Assembly (NCBI GenBank): GCA_963575745.1
Contig: CAUYUJ010018726.1
Span: 1,153,612 to 1,188,611 of the forward strand
Direction of reading: 5' to 3'
Source of the DNA: Prorocentrum cordatum
Taxonomy: Eukaryota > Sar > Dinophyceae > Prorocentrales > Prorocentraceae
Length of the DNA: 35,000 nucleotides
Part shown: positions 1-9,885 of the stretch, piece after piece
Layout: every line of letters begins with the position of its first letter
Position numbering within the stretch: the first letter of the stretch is position 1
Position numbers and translations under genes: made by a program
The notes under the pieces: model-generated
Told to the model about the DNA's origin: nothing
Database searches by the model: none
The model's input: the letters and a program-made list of their open reading frames with translations, nothing else

Positions 1-1349
1 TCGACGACAGTGGCGTCGACGATGCAGACGTCGGAAGCCTCAGCAGTGGCGGCCGCGAGAGGATACTTAGTTACCCAATATTTATTTGTTTTCGGTCCCA
101 AACGTCAACATCCATGCTTGAATGATTCAGACTTCCTTCGTCATGGTTGTTGGCATCCGGCTGCGGGGAAGGAGGGAAGATGAGCATTGATCCGCCGAGG
201 TCATGGCCACAAGCCCGTTTGGCTCTTCCCTCCCATAACATTCACCCGTTGCGGTCTTAAGCAGGCATCCTGGCAAGTTTCCTTGATAACATGTTTGCGT
301 GTGCGAGGAAGTGCAGTTTCCGTCAAGATCTGGGCTGGCTTTCTGGTGGTAAGGAGGTTTGGGAGGATTCGAGTCGATATGCCGACCTGCAGGTGAAGAC
401 ATGTATAGATATATGTATGTGTGTACTTGGGCCAGTCATGTATTTAAACGCACAGGCGTCTAGTGAGCTATCGAAATATGCATGCATGCCTACAGAGGTG
501 TGGCTTCCTACAGACTGGCTTAATTGGCTGCGACATCTTGAATATCATTGTACAGCCAGCGACCTGACAATTACATTGCCGATCCAACGATCCTAGTGAC
601 CCGTCCGTTCAAGCGCAACTTGACCACGCCAGGGGATATAAGCAATAACGTTGTTCGTATTCTCGGCAACTCAGATGTTTAATGGTGCGCATATATTCAA
701 TTCGCCATCAACGTGTGTGTGCGTGTTTGGATTACGTCAAGCATGCGTGTTCAACGGGCATGCCCGAACACGATATTCATCTTTTAAGACGTAGTATTGG
801 GCAACCGCACCTAGACACCTTGGAGTCCGAATTGGTCTGCTCTGAGTTGTTGCGAGGTGATGAACAACACTTGGCTCGAACACGTCAACCAGACATGTTG
901 GAACACACGCCTGAAACCATGGGTCACCACATTGACATTACGCGTATGCGCAGCATCGTTGACACATAGTAGTGTTTTGAAACTCATCTCGTGCGAACAC
1001 GTTGAAGTACTAATGTATCTGTTTTGATCGTGGGTCGGGATCTTCAAGTGGTGTTTCAGTGGCGAATGCGGATGGTTTCCCGCGTGGCATGGCTACACAG
1101 AAGGTGGCATCAATGATTGGCGAACCCCATTCCTGACAAAAGAGATCGGTATGACAGCATATGTACACACAGACACACATGCTTCTATTGGCCTTGAGCG
1201 CTCTTGAGCGCGGCTCTGGCCCCACATTGTACTAGCAATTGACGACCTCATGTGTGATAGCTCTTGTTCTGAAGGCTCGCTTTGTGAGCTACCAGTGGCA
1301 TTCGGCCCACCCCCCGCCATCGTGGCTGAACCGTGAACCAGAGGCATCT
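1..1349. other. mostly unique DNA, no recognised gene
   Basis: Composition is more balanced than in the rest of the window and I see no tandem repeat or long inverted repeat. Open frames are short and overlap on both strands, and no domain, tRNA or rRNA is recognisable. The only frame with protein-like composition is listed separately at 682-969. Confidence 0.5.
682..969 (+). CDS. possible small hypothetical ORF, 95 aa
   Basis: An ATG-initiated frame ends at a stop followed directly by a second in-frame stop. The predicted peptide has balanced composition with Cys, His, Leu and acidic residues and no low-complexity run, which is unusual in this window. There is no signal peptide or membrane segment and I recognise no motif. 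It could be a fragment of a decayed element or a chance frame. No splice signals or promoter can be assigned, so coding status is a weak inference from composition only. Confidence 0.12.
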   Translation: MVRIYSIRHQRVCACLDYVKHACSTGMPEHDIHLLRRSIGQPHLDTLESELVCSELLRGDEQHLARTRQPDMLEHTPETMGHHIDITRMRSIVDT

Positions 1350-1432
1350 TGGATGCGTCTTGAGGTCTCTTCAAGGACCTCTCAGGGTTTCTTGGGGACC
1401 CTCTGGGGCGCGTCTTGGGGCCATTCAGTCGG
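1350..1432 (+). repeat. short CTTGGGG-type decamer tract
   Basis: CTTGG/CTTGA motifs recur about every 10-12 bp (TCTTGGATGC, TCTTGAGGTC, TCTTGGGGAC, TCTTGGGGCC). This is a small outlier of the large decamer arrays at 10.8, 19.6 and 22 kb. Confidence 0.5.
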
Positions 1433-1755
1433 CACCTAAGGGATTGGGATAGCACGGCGGCGAACTCCAATGTCGTGGGGCGCAGGCGACAAAAGCGGCG
1501 CGCGCGTTCCCAGCGCGGTCGCCCAGGCGGTTGGAGGAGGAGCGGTTGCGGAGAGAGCAGGAGCAGCAGGCGCCTCGCATCTTTGCAGTGTACCTCTCCA
1601 CTGCAGCTGAGACTTGCCATGCCTTTTTCTTGAGAGCGGCACGGTCGGACCGAGTTACAGGATCGGGATCGGTTCGGGGAGGGTAACCGAGTGTTCTTCG
1701 TGTGCATCCGGTGGTGTTTTGGCCGGCGGAGTGTCTCATCGGCGTCGCGCCACAG

Positions 1756-1940
1756 CATATTAATATTATGTGTGCGTCGCTCCCCCAGGGGCGACGCACG
1801 CACCGAGATATCTTATTGTGTATGCGCCGTGGCGGGCGCTTTGTGGCCACACCGCTCGAGAAACGATATACTACATGATGGTTATCCTATATGTTCGGCT
1901 CGGACGCGTGCCTCCAAGGAGGACACATAATATTAGTATG
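1756..1940. mobile_element. candidate inverted-repeat element, about 185 bp
   Basis: CATATTAATATTATGTGT at 1756-1773 is matched at 17 of 18 positions by the reverse complement of 1923-1940. Next to the left arm, 1772-1799 forms a strong hairpin with GTGCGTCGC paired to GCGACGCAC. I see no clear target-site duplication and no second copy in the window, so calling it a MITE-like element is inference. Confidence 0.4.
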
Positions 1941-2172
1941 TCTCTGTGCGTCCCATCTCATGGTCTGGAAGGGCGTTTGTCTGTAGTGTTGTTGCACACA
2001 TGGAGGACGCAGTCGTTTCCAAACCAGCTTTCCAAGGCTCTGCCATTCCTTGTCCTCCTCTGCCTGGCAATAGGAGCGGAGGACGAGAATGGAGAGAGTC
2101 ACGTTCGTGGGAAGAAGGTCAGGAGGATGCGAGGTGGAACATAGACATTTTAGACATTTTCGCCTTGGGTTC

Positions 2173-2209
2173 CCCCCTCTCTCTCTATATATAGACTCAT
2201 CTCTCTGTC

Positions 2210-2249
<40 letters not shown>

Positions 2250-2264
2250 CCCCCCGTTTTTTTT
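2173..2264 (+). repeat. CT microsatellite followed by C and T runs
   Basis: An interrupted (CT)n tract contains a short TATATATAG interruption. It is followed by about eight C and then a run of T near 2257-2264. Confidence 0.9.
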
Positions 2265-2915
2265 GTTCTACTGCTTCACGACTTCATGGCCCGCGCAGAT
2301 AGTTTGTGAAAGCCCCGTGGCAACTTCGCGCACCCACTCCATGGTTGCAACGCGCTGCGTCCACAAATCGCTTGCTGGCTCGCAGTAGTTGACACGCATA
2401 ATTGTTGAGCACACGGAACGGGAAACACGGGGACGAGCTGGTGAGCTAATTGTGTGCCTTCGGGGGTACATGGGGCACGAAGTGCGTGAGTGATGCGCCG
2501 AACGGAAGCCTCCGCACCCCATCTTCAGGTGTGGTGCACGGGGTCGCCATGATGTTGTCACCATGAGCCCATGCTGCTGTGCGGTAGCAACTTATTTGGA
2601 TACACTTTGGCTGTGCGCATCCGCTGGGACAGCTACTGGTGGTAACCGGTTTCTGCGCGAGTCATCGTTAGCCAAGAGGTCACATTCTCAAGTCTCCTTT
2701 ACGCTCCGGGATGCTGCCACCATCCAGTCAGCCAGGGTCGGGCGCACACGGCACTAGTACGAATTTGGTGCGGAAGTTGCACGGGGATAGTCGTCATTCA
2801 AGCTCCCGCCGGCATTCCGCGTCGCCTGCCTGCTGTTTCATGTTACGCTGGGTTTTGCGAGCAGACCCCGCCATATTTGTTCATCATGTTTTTACATGTT
2901 TCGAAGGAGAAACAA
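2265..2915. other. no recognised feature
   Basis: Mixed-composition DNA. Open frames are short and overlapping, and I find no repeat or convincing gene. Confidence 0.5.
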
Positions 2916-3060
2916 CATCATAAACATAATTTGTTGGCGCTCCGCGCGGATTTCTTGGATCCGCGCTGCCTCCAGCGCCGCCCCTGGGCGCGCCAGGCAG
3001 GGTGGGGCCAGTGCGGGTCCAAGAAGTCCGCGCGGAGCGCCAACAGTTTATGTTTATATG
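2916..3060. mobile_element. foldback element, GCGCGGA family, copy A
   Basis: Two arms of about 50 bp are near-perfect inverted repeats. The left arm runs from ATAAACATAA through GTTGGCGCTCCGCGCGGA to TTTCTTGGATCCGCGC, and the right arm is its complement ending in TTTATGTTTAT. The GC-rich core includes CTGGGCGCGCCAGG. A related copy lies at 18764-18925 and a partial one near 30085-30165. No duplication of the target site is clear, and there is no coding capacity for a transposase. Confidence 0.6.
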
Positions 3061-3286
3061 TCGCTTTCCCTCTGCTACTGCTTGCTCTTCGTGCTGGTCT
3101 GCATGCTGTGACGCGCTGCCCCCACCCCCCCCCGCGGGGTCGGGCGCTCGCCTTCTCGTCGCTGCGGCTGCGCGGCTCGTCCTCCCTGCTGCCTCTCCCC
3201 GCCGACCCCTCTCCCTCCCGTGGTCCGGGCTGCCCCGCCCCGCACTGCTGGCGCCCGCGCGGCTGCCTCGCCACGCCGCCACGTGG
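3061..3286. other. GC-rich spacer
   Basis: C-rich on the plus strand, with long open frames on both strands that follow from composition. No motif is recognised. Confidence 0.4.
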
Positions 3287-3294
3287 CGCTACCT

Positions 3295-3486
3295 TTAAGT
3301 CGGGCCTGCCCCCCTACAGGGGGATTTTCGACGAAGAATGATGAAATACGCCAAATGTAATGAAACAATATTCCAACAATAGTCTGTGGACTATTGTTTG
3401 AGTATTTTTGACCTTCTTGGGGTATTTTTGGGGTATTTTTAATTTTTCGTCGAAGGTCCCCCTGTAGGGGGACAAGCCCGACATAA
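3295..3486. mobile_element. 8-bp-TSD MITE family, copy 1 (192 bp)
   Basis: The left end TTAAGTCGGGCCTGCC and the reverse complement of the right end, TTATGTCGGGCTTGTC, begin inverted repeats of about 37 bp that run through a CCCCCTACAGGGGG-type palindrome to TTCGACGAA. The interior is AT-rich. The element is flanked by an exact 8-bp direct repeat, CGCTACCT, at 3287-3294 and 3487-3494. With 192 bp and no open frame it must be non-autonomous. An 8-bp duplication is typical of hAT and also of some other cut-and-paste superfamilies, and the ends do not settle which. Confidence 0.85.
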
Positions 3487-3516
3487 CGCTACCTCTCGCG
3501 TGCCCATGGGCCTGAT

Positions 3517-3652
3517 GTAAGTTGGGCATGTCCCCGTACAGGAGAACAATTTTTCAAGATAGACGCAAATCGTGTGGGGACGATCTCTCGACTGACTACC
3601 TCTGATTATGTTCCTTCCAAGATCCGCCTGGAGGAGGGCATGCCGGACCTGG
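3517..3652. mobile_element. 8-bp-TSD MITE family, copy 2 (diverged, 136 bp)
   Basis: The start GTAAGTTGGGCATGTCC and the interior GTGGGGACGATCTCTCGA correspond to the ends and middle of the copies at 3295 and 31865 (TCTGGGGACGATTGTTTGA there). The right end keeps CCTGGAGGAGGGCATGCC. Flanks GGCCTGAT (3509-3516) and GGCTTGAT (3653-3660) match at 7 of 8 positions, as expected for an older insertion. It lies only 22 bp from the insertion at 3295-3486 with both duplications counted. Confidence 0.65.
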
Positions 3653-3660
3653 GGCTTGAT

Positions 3661-4375
3661 TTCACCCACTGCTCGTATCATCCGCCCTTCACGCGTTCCG
3701 CATCGCACGAGGAGCCTCGCCCATGGCCCCAACACACTGAGCGCTCGAGCACGCCCGTGGGTCTAATTCGCCCCCTCATCATACGATTCGTGCCGCAAAA
3801 GGAATCTCAGTTGCTACTCTGGCGGGGCGACCACAGTCGTTCCTCGCATAAAAGGGGGCGCGGCCCAGTCACCGTGGACTCCCATGCGGAGCCCCAGCCA
3901 CGGCGACAGCGGGACCGTTCGCACGTGGTTTGGTCATCCAATCTGGCCTGTCCCTGAAAAGCTCGCGCCCCATGAGGGTCCGCCGTTCGGCGCCAAGTGG
4001 CGTTCGCATTCGGGCGCACCCGCTGCTGTAGCGCATCCGGCACGTTTGGCACCCCGCAAGTTTTCCTTCAGTGCGCAGGCTCACCCATTGGTTGTCGGTC
4101 GAATTCGTCGCTAACTTCTGCCCACTCTTCGTGCTCCCATCAATGCCCGCCAGGGGCTTCATGCTGGTGTGCCGACCAGAAAACCAGATGTATGACAGCA
4201 TTGCGGCGGCGACTCCGTCATACACCTCCGAGAGACTTGCAACACATGCAGACCGTCATGCCACTTGCGCTCCGATGTTCGTACCAGATCCACACCCGCG
4301 TTCGTTCCATCATCCACGCCGGGCGCCACGCCGTCCTGGCGCCCGGCACCTCCAGGGGGTTGGGCTCGCACTTCT
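3661..4375. other. unique DNA with one strong hairpin
   Basis: No gene is recognised. At 4318-4347 an 11-bp perfect stem (GCCGGGCGCCA with TGGCGCCCGGC) closes an 8-nt loop. The function is unknown. Confidence 0.5.
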
Positions 4376-4527
4376 CACCGAGCGCCTTCCACTACTCGCA
4401 AAGTGCCTATTCGCAAACGTCCGAAAAAACACATGTCCGCTTCGATGTAATCTATCGTAGATCCTCCGCGGGAGTTCCAGGCCATTTGCGAGTAGTTACT
4501 TTGCGAGTAGTGGAACGCGCTCGTCTA
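4376..4527. mobile_element. GAGCGC-TIR MITE family, copy 1 (152 bp)
   Basis: The left arm CGAGCGCCTTCCACTACTCG and the right arm ending CGAGTAGTGGAACGCGCTCG are inverted repeats of about 38 bp. Each arm holds a doubled ACTACTCGCAAA-like motif. The centre contains CTATCGTAGATCC. The flanks ACTTCT and ACTTCG (4370-4375, 4528-4533) match at 5 of 6 positions and may be the target-site duplication. A copy of almost equal length is at 17330-17480. Confidence 0.75.
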
Positions 4528-6608
4528 ACTTCGATAGATCCGGGCCGTCGGGATGACGGAGGAAGGCCTGCCCGAAGCAAGACGGAGGAGGAGAGTGTCT
4601 GGGGGGGGGCAGGGCAGGCGACGAGGGCGAGGGGTACAGGGCAGGACGGAGAGGGCGAGGACGAGCAGGGGAGCAGGGCAGGACGGCAAGGAGGAAGAGG
4701 AGGAGGCAGATGATGAAGCCCCTGCCCTCCCGAGACACCCCCAGGATCAGAGGCGGAAAAGGTACCCATCCCGCTACCCTTCGCCCGTTTTCCCTTGTGG
4801 TTCGGCCTCCTGGGAGGCCCTCTTCGCCGCCGCAGGATTCGCCTCGAAATTCTGGTCAGGACGCACCCCGGGAAGAAGTCCGGGGAGTAGCCGTATCGTC
4901 TTTTTTGTTAGGTTTCCCCACAAGAACCGCTGCAATATAGTCCGGAATTTCACCGTGCTTCGGGTGCGTCAGGCTTGGCCGTCCGCTCCAGAAGGCAAAC
5001 TGCTATAGGCAGTCCTGGCTCCAATGGCTGGCCGTCCCCCAGGCAGGAGTGTTCTGCGCGCGCGATGCCTTGTTCCGCGTCGGCCGCACCCAAATGGCGC
5101 CGACAGAATGCATCGCCGAATGCTTGACTACGCGGCACGATTAGAGGGGTAGGTGGGCAGAAGAGGAGGGGAACAGGACAACAGTTTTGCATCGCAGGGG
5201 GAAGCGCAACGAAGAACGGAGTGGGGAGAAGGAAGGGTAGGAGGAGGAGGGAGGACAGGGCCCGAGGACGAGGAGGACGACGATACCCCCCTCGCCCCTC
5301 GCACCTCGAATCGCCACTAGAAACCATCGCCTCGGGGTCGACAGGCCGGGCTGCCAGCCCCAAAATACAACGAGTCGCGCGCAGTTGTGATTCTAGTGCC
5401 TGCCCGCATTTCTGACCCAGCATCTACCGTCTCATTGGAAGCGACTACTATCGTGGCATTGGTTGAGCCAACCGCCTGCGAAATAAATCCTGCAGTCAGA
5501 CGAGCAAGAGGGTATGAAAATGAGACGTTTCAAGACATCGAGGTCTTCCAAGATATCCGAGTGTTCCACACAGGCTGCAGAAACGAGGGCCGCTAGATAC
5601 GTACTCTGAAAACCCAGAAGCCCTTTCTGAGCCACTCCTATCTTGACATAGTTGTCATCCCAGATACGTTGGTTTCTTCATGTGCGAACAGAGTCTGGAC
5701 ACCATGCGGGGAAAGGATTGAAACCGAACGACTTTGTACTTTGTAGGAACAAGCGCACGGTCAGGCCGCTCAGCAGTAAGAGAGGGAAGGAACAGAGATG
5801 GGAGGGGAGAGGCCAGGTCACCCGCAGGTGCGCAAAGACGATCGCGCTGCGCGGCTCGGACCGCACAGCTGTTTTTCGTCCAGGGGCGCGGTCGGCGCAA
5901 CAAAAAAGAATTTCGCCTCGCGCGGAGCGAAGCAGGAAGTCGGGCGCCCTTCCGGAACGGGTGGACATCGCGAAGTTTATATGGAGAGTCATAGATCGTT
6001 CCACCCCACGGCCAGGCGCCTATGTCTGGCCAGCGTTCCATCCTGCCGCCGTGGTCTTCCCGATAGTTGGCGGGGTTTTGAGATCCACAGTTTTGCGACA
6101 GCAGCAGCATGTACCTCAGTTTTCACAGCTGTCGCCTGTGCCAGGAGAAGCGCGAGAAGAGGGAGTTCGACAAGTCCGGGAAGGCCCCAGAGGCCACTGC
6201 ACCCACTCATCTTAAGTCGTTGAGCGGGGCCGGCAGGCAATTCGCATAGCAGCAGCCTGTCGAGATCGGGCGGGCGATCGGGCCCGATCGCCAATCCAGC
6301 TGATCGGGCGGTCGATGTTGTCCGAGAGCAGCAGCAATGGCAGCGTCAGTGAACTACTGACTAACTTTGAACAGTTCGAAGAGTGGTATTGTTCGATAGT
6401 GTAGCCACTGGGAAGCGGGCTTGATCGGAGTCTTGTGGTTTATCGTTCCCACTCGTCTGTTTTGTGTGCAGACCTGCTTCACTTTCCGCTTGTGTCTTTG
6501 ACCTGAGACGTCGCAGGAGGGGGCATGATGGTGGTCTGGTGGCCGCTGTCTCGATCGGCACGATTTTCAGGAGGAGAAGGACGATCAGGGAGCGGGAGAA
6601 GGGAGAAC

Positions 6609-6610
<2 letters not shown>
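4528..6610. other. unique DNA, purine-rich in parts, no recognised gene
   Basis: 4545-4720 and about 5150-5290 are G/A-rich with irregular GGAGGA and GGGCAGG motifs. The remainder has overlapping open frames on both strands, including a 187-codon plus-strand frame at 5652-6215 whose peptide is Arg/Ser/Pro/Gly-rich. None resembles a known family. A 20-bp perfect palindrome centred on CGGGCCCG lies at 6273-6292. Confidence 0.4.

Positions 6611-6640
<30 letters not shown>
6611..6640 (+). repeat. (CAG)10 microsatellite
   Basis: Ten uninterrupted CAG triplets followed by GAGCGG. In one plus-strand frame it would give polySer, and in another polyGln. I see no supporting gene around it. Confidence 0.95.
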
Positions 6641-6643
<3 letters not shown>

Positions 6644-7179
6644 CGGCGAGCATGGTGTCTCGGAACACGTGGCGTCAGTGACCCGTCAAAGATTCGTTCA
6701 GGCCCGCCAGGGCCGCACTTCCTGGGTGCGTCGTTTGTTCCTCCAGCGCTGAAGTATCCACAGAGGCCCTCGCGGCAGCACGACGGCGTGACCCATGGCA
6801 GGTCGGGACGCAGCTCGCGGGTCATGCCGTCGTCCTGACACATGTCTGCACCGCAGAGACGTTGCCGAGGGACGTCTCGCCGACGACCACGCGCTGCAGT
6901 ATCCATAGGGGCCTTCCATTTTTGTGAGCGGGCCACACGAAGCTACAACCCGAGGGCGCGCACGGCAGCGCGGTTCTTCCCTTGGACCTCTTGTGAGGTC
7001 GGTTCTCGTTGTCTCTCGGCTGCGCGTTTGTTCCCCTTTTCTCCGCATCCTGCTGTTGCCGCTGCGCTGCATGTTGCTGCTGCCCTGCCGTTGCCGTTGT
7101 AGCCGCTGCCAGCTGCTGCTGCTGCGCGGACAGCCTCTGCTGCTGGTGCTGCCCGTCCTACCCGCAAGTCCGCTACTGC
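6641..7179. other. unique DNA, no recognised gene
   Basis: Short CTGCTG/GCTGCTGC motifs near 7060-7145. No gene or mobile element is recognised. Confidence 0.4.
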
Positions 7180-8190
7180 ACGCCACTCACACCGACCGTG
7201 CCCCACCTGGGAGCTCCGACAACGGCTTCCCGCCTCACTTCGGCTCACCTCTTGTTCAGACCGTGCCCTACGAGTGATCACACGGATCGCGCCCTCTCGC
7301 ACAGATCGTGCCCTTCACACGGACCGCCCCGCCCGAACCCGGCGCTCTCCTCACACGGCTTTGGAGTGTGTGTTTGCATGGCGTTTTGGCATCAATCCGA
7401 TCAATTTTTCACACAGGTCGTTTCCATTGATAGATAGTTCCACTTACAGCCCCAGAGGTGGTACTCGCATAGCGTCCTCGCCTCAGTTTGGAGCACCTTC
7501 CATACTGATCGTACCAAAGACGGAGCTCCTCGAAAGGTCTCAGAGGGGTTGTTGACATAGCGTCCCCGCCAGCTTTCACACGGATCATGTCCAACAGGGC
7601 TACATTTAATTCTTCAGTGGGGGGGCCCGGGGGCTGGCGCACGGTGGTTTTGCTTCCAAAGGGCACAACCCTAACGCAGATCGTGCCCCAAGAGGAGCTC
7701 CAAGGTGGCCCCAGTGGGGGACCTCGCATGACGTCCCCTACAGTTGGCCCGACCTCTTTGTGTTGTTGTTCGTCTTCTCTCTGCAGCGCCGTGCGTCTCC
7801 CTATATGTTTCCTCATCCCCCCACTCCTCATCCTCCGCTTCATCCTCATGTTTTTCCAGCCCGCCTTTGCCGCTGGGTCCTTGTTTTGCATCCGCAGCGC
7901 TGCGCGCACGCCTCAGGCCTCACTCCTCCCCCTTCTCCTCTTCCTCCTCCTTCTGTCTCTGCTCTTCGCGTGCTAATATCGACGCCTCAGAATGTTTCGC
8001 CCCCAGAGGAAGCTCCACCCATCCGATACCAGCGAGGACGACCGCATGGCGTCCCCTTCGCCCATTTCGGCACACTCCACACGCCGATCGTGCCCCCATA
8101 CGTATGGAGCTTCACCTACGGCCCCAATGGGTGTGCCTGCATGTCGCCTCCCCCGCTCGTTTCGTCATCCCCCTCACGCGGACCATTCCC
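7180..8190 (+). repeat. decayed tandem repeat, unit about 85 bp
   Basis: Two submotifs recur in order. One is like CGCATAGCGTCCCCGCC (near 7467, 7555, 7636, 7725, 8045). It is followed about 30-40 bp later by one like CACACGGATCGTGCCCC (near 7278, 7298, 7500, 7576, 7675, 8082). Spacing is about 81-89 bp between 7467 and 7725. The segment at about 7745-8000 breaks the pattern and is T/C-rich. In some units the plus frame reads like GGPRMTSP...TQIVPQEEL, but stops interrupt other units, so a repeat protein is not supported. Confidence 0.5.
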
Positions 8191-8849
8191 CTGTACTGCA
8201 TGTGGGTCCAGTCGTCGGCCCAAGATTGCTTGGGGCAGATGTGCGCGAGTGTCTGCGGCTGGCACTGCGTTGCGAGACCAGAAGCTGCCGCACCAAAGAT
8301 GGCGCTTGCGCCTCCCCGCCAGCAGCACCGCCCGCCGCCCTTCCCCGCAGGCGCGCGGGCCCACGGGCAGGCTCGGCGCACCCCCCGCGGGACCACCCCG
8401 GAGGCCGCCTCCGGGGGCGCCCGTTCCCCAGCCCGCCTCGGCGCCTGGCGCGGCAAGACCCCGAGCCCTGGCCGGAGGCGCGCGAGTGCTTGCATGAGGC
8501 CCAGGGACACGAGCAAAAAGACACACACAGCTCCCAGGATCCCCCCTACGTAGCACCCCGCAATCGCGGATAAGATCGAGGAGGCGGACGCGGGCGACGC
8601 GGGGGTCGAGCGGGTGGACTCGTGGCCCCCACCTTCCCTGTCGATGGTGCCCTCCTCCTCCTCCTCCTCCTCCTCCTCCTCCTCCTCCTCCTCCTGCTCC
8701 TCCTCCTCCTCCTCCTCCTCCTCCTCCTCTTCCTCTTCCGCGTCCTCGTCCTCATCGTTGTCGTCGTCGTCGTCGTCGTCGTCGTCCGCCTCCTCCTCCA
8801 CCTCTTCCTCCTCTTCCTCCTTTTCCTCTCCCTCGTCCTCCCCCTCCTC
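8112..8849 (-). CDS. candidate exon: acidic tract plus one membrane helix
   Basis: The minus-strand frame opens after an in-frame TAG (8850-8852), where the sequence TTGGTTAG could be a splice acceptor. It has no ATG before the membrane segment, so any real product would need an upstream exon. It encodes a long Glu/Asp run, then a Ser/Thr/Pro/Ala linker, then about 25 hydrophobic residues (AIAGCYVGGILGAV...FLLVSLGLM) with small-xxx-small spacing, then an Arg-rich flank. That order suits a single-pass membrane protein with an acidic outer region. About half of the frame is a GAG/GAC microsatellite and the C-terminal part is GC-rich and anonymous, so only the section near 8480-8640 looks like selected coding sequence. 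Family unknown. Confidence 0.3.
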   Translation of the reverse strand, partial: EEGEDEGEEKEEEEEEVEEEADDDDDDDDDNDEDEDAEEEEEEEEEEEEEEQEEEEEEEEEEEEEEGTIDREGGGHESTRSTPASPASASSILSAIAGCYVGGILGAVCVFLLVSLGLMQALARLRPGLGVLPRQAPRRAGERAPPEAASGVVPRGVRRACPWARAPAGKGGGRCCWRGGASAIFGAAASGLATQCQPQTLAHICPKQSWADDWTHMQYRGMVRVRGMTKRAGEATCRHTHWGRR

Positions 8850-8850
8850 C
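8646..8850 (+). repeat. CTC and TCG trinucleotide block
   Basis: Nearly continuous (CTC)n with a TCG run at about 8757-8787. It is pyrimidine-rich on the plus strand and translates as polySer, polyLeu or polyGlu/Asp depending on frame and strand. Confidence 0.9.
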
Positions 8851-8865
8851 TAACCAATGCGAGCA

Positions 8866-9520
8866 AGACCGCCGCAGGCGCCGATTTGCGTGCTCTGATC
8901 AGTTCAGCGCGGGGGAAATCGGTGGTGGGCCACCGCGAACGAATGCAAAAACAGCCCGCCGCAGGCGCCGATTTGTTAGCTTGTTCAGTGAAGGTAGTTT
9001 TGGTCGCGGGTGGGTCGCGGGCTCTCCACTTTCACCTGGAAGGAATTCAAAAAACAGCCCGCCGCAGGCGCCGAAAATTTTGAATTGTACGCTGAGCGCG
9101 GTTTGGGTCGCAGGTTCTCCACCTCGAACGAATGCAAAACTAACCCGCCGCAGGCGCCGAAGTTTTGGCTTGTTCATTGAACGTAGTTTGGGTCGCAGGT
9201 GGGTCGCGGGCTCTCCACCTCCACCTGGACGGAATTCAAAAACAACCAGCCGCAGGCGCCGAACATTTTGATGTGTACACTGAACGCGGTTTGGGTCGCG
9301 GGTGGGTCGCAGGTTCTCCACCTGGAACGAAAACAAAAGAAGCCCGCCGCAGGCGCCGAAAATTTTGGGTGGGTCGCGAGGTGGGTTGCGGGTGGGTCGC
9401 GGGTGGGTCGCGGTGGGTCGCGGGTGGGTCGCGGGCGCGGTTTGGGTCGCGGGTGGGTCGCATGTTCTCCACCTGGAACGAATGCAAAAAGAACCCGCCG
9501 CAGGCGCCGAACATTTTGGG
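8866..9520 (+). repeat. tandem repeat, seven units of about 85-150 bp
   Basis: Units begin with CCCGCCGCAGGCGCCGA at about 8868, 8957, 9057, 9143, 9244, 9341 and 9494. Each continues with an AT-richer piece (AAATTTTG, TTGTTCAGTGAA or similar), a GGGTCGCGGGTGGGTCGC piece, a CTCTCCACCTGGA piece and a purine-rich tail (GGAATTCAAAAA or CGAATGCAAAAA). Length differences come mainly from the number of GGTGGGTCGC copies. No stop-free frame here need mean coding. Confidence 0.85.
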
Positions 9521-9885
9521 TGGGTCGCGGGGTGGGTCGCGGGTGGGCGGGTGGGTCGCGGTCGCGGGTGGTGGTGGGTCGCGGGGTCGCGGGGTGGGTC
9601 GCGGGTGGGTCGCGGATGGCTCGCCGGTGGGTCGCGGATGGCTCGCCGGGGGGGTCTCGGGCTGGGTCGCGGTTGGGTCGCGGGTTGGGTCGCGGGGTGG
9701 GTCGCAGGTGGGTCGCGGGTGGGTCGCGGGATGGGTCGCGGGTGGGTCGCGGGGTGGGTCGCGGGTGGGTCACGGATGGGTCGCGGGGTGGGTCGCGGGT
9801 GGGTCGCGGGGCGGGTCGCGGGGCGGGTCGCGGGGTGGGTCGCGGGGTGGGTCGCGGGTGGGTCGCGGGGCGGGTCGCCGGTGGG
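9365..9885 (+). repeat. GGGTGGGTCGC minisatellite, 10-11 bp unit
   Basis: The motif GGGTGGGTCGC or GGGGTGGGTCGC is repeated dozens of times, interrupted once by a complete long unit near 9440-9515. A 24-bp variant pair with GGATGGCTCGCC lies near 9614-9655. It reads open on both strands (Gly/Arg/Val/Trp one way, Pro/Arg/Thr/His the other). Runs of GGG on the plus strand favour G-quadruplex formation. Confidence 0.95.
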
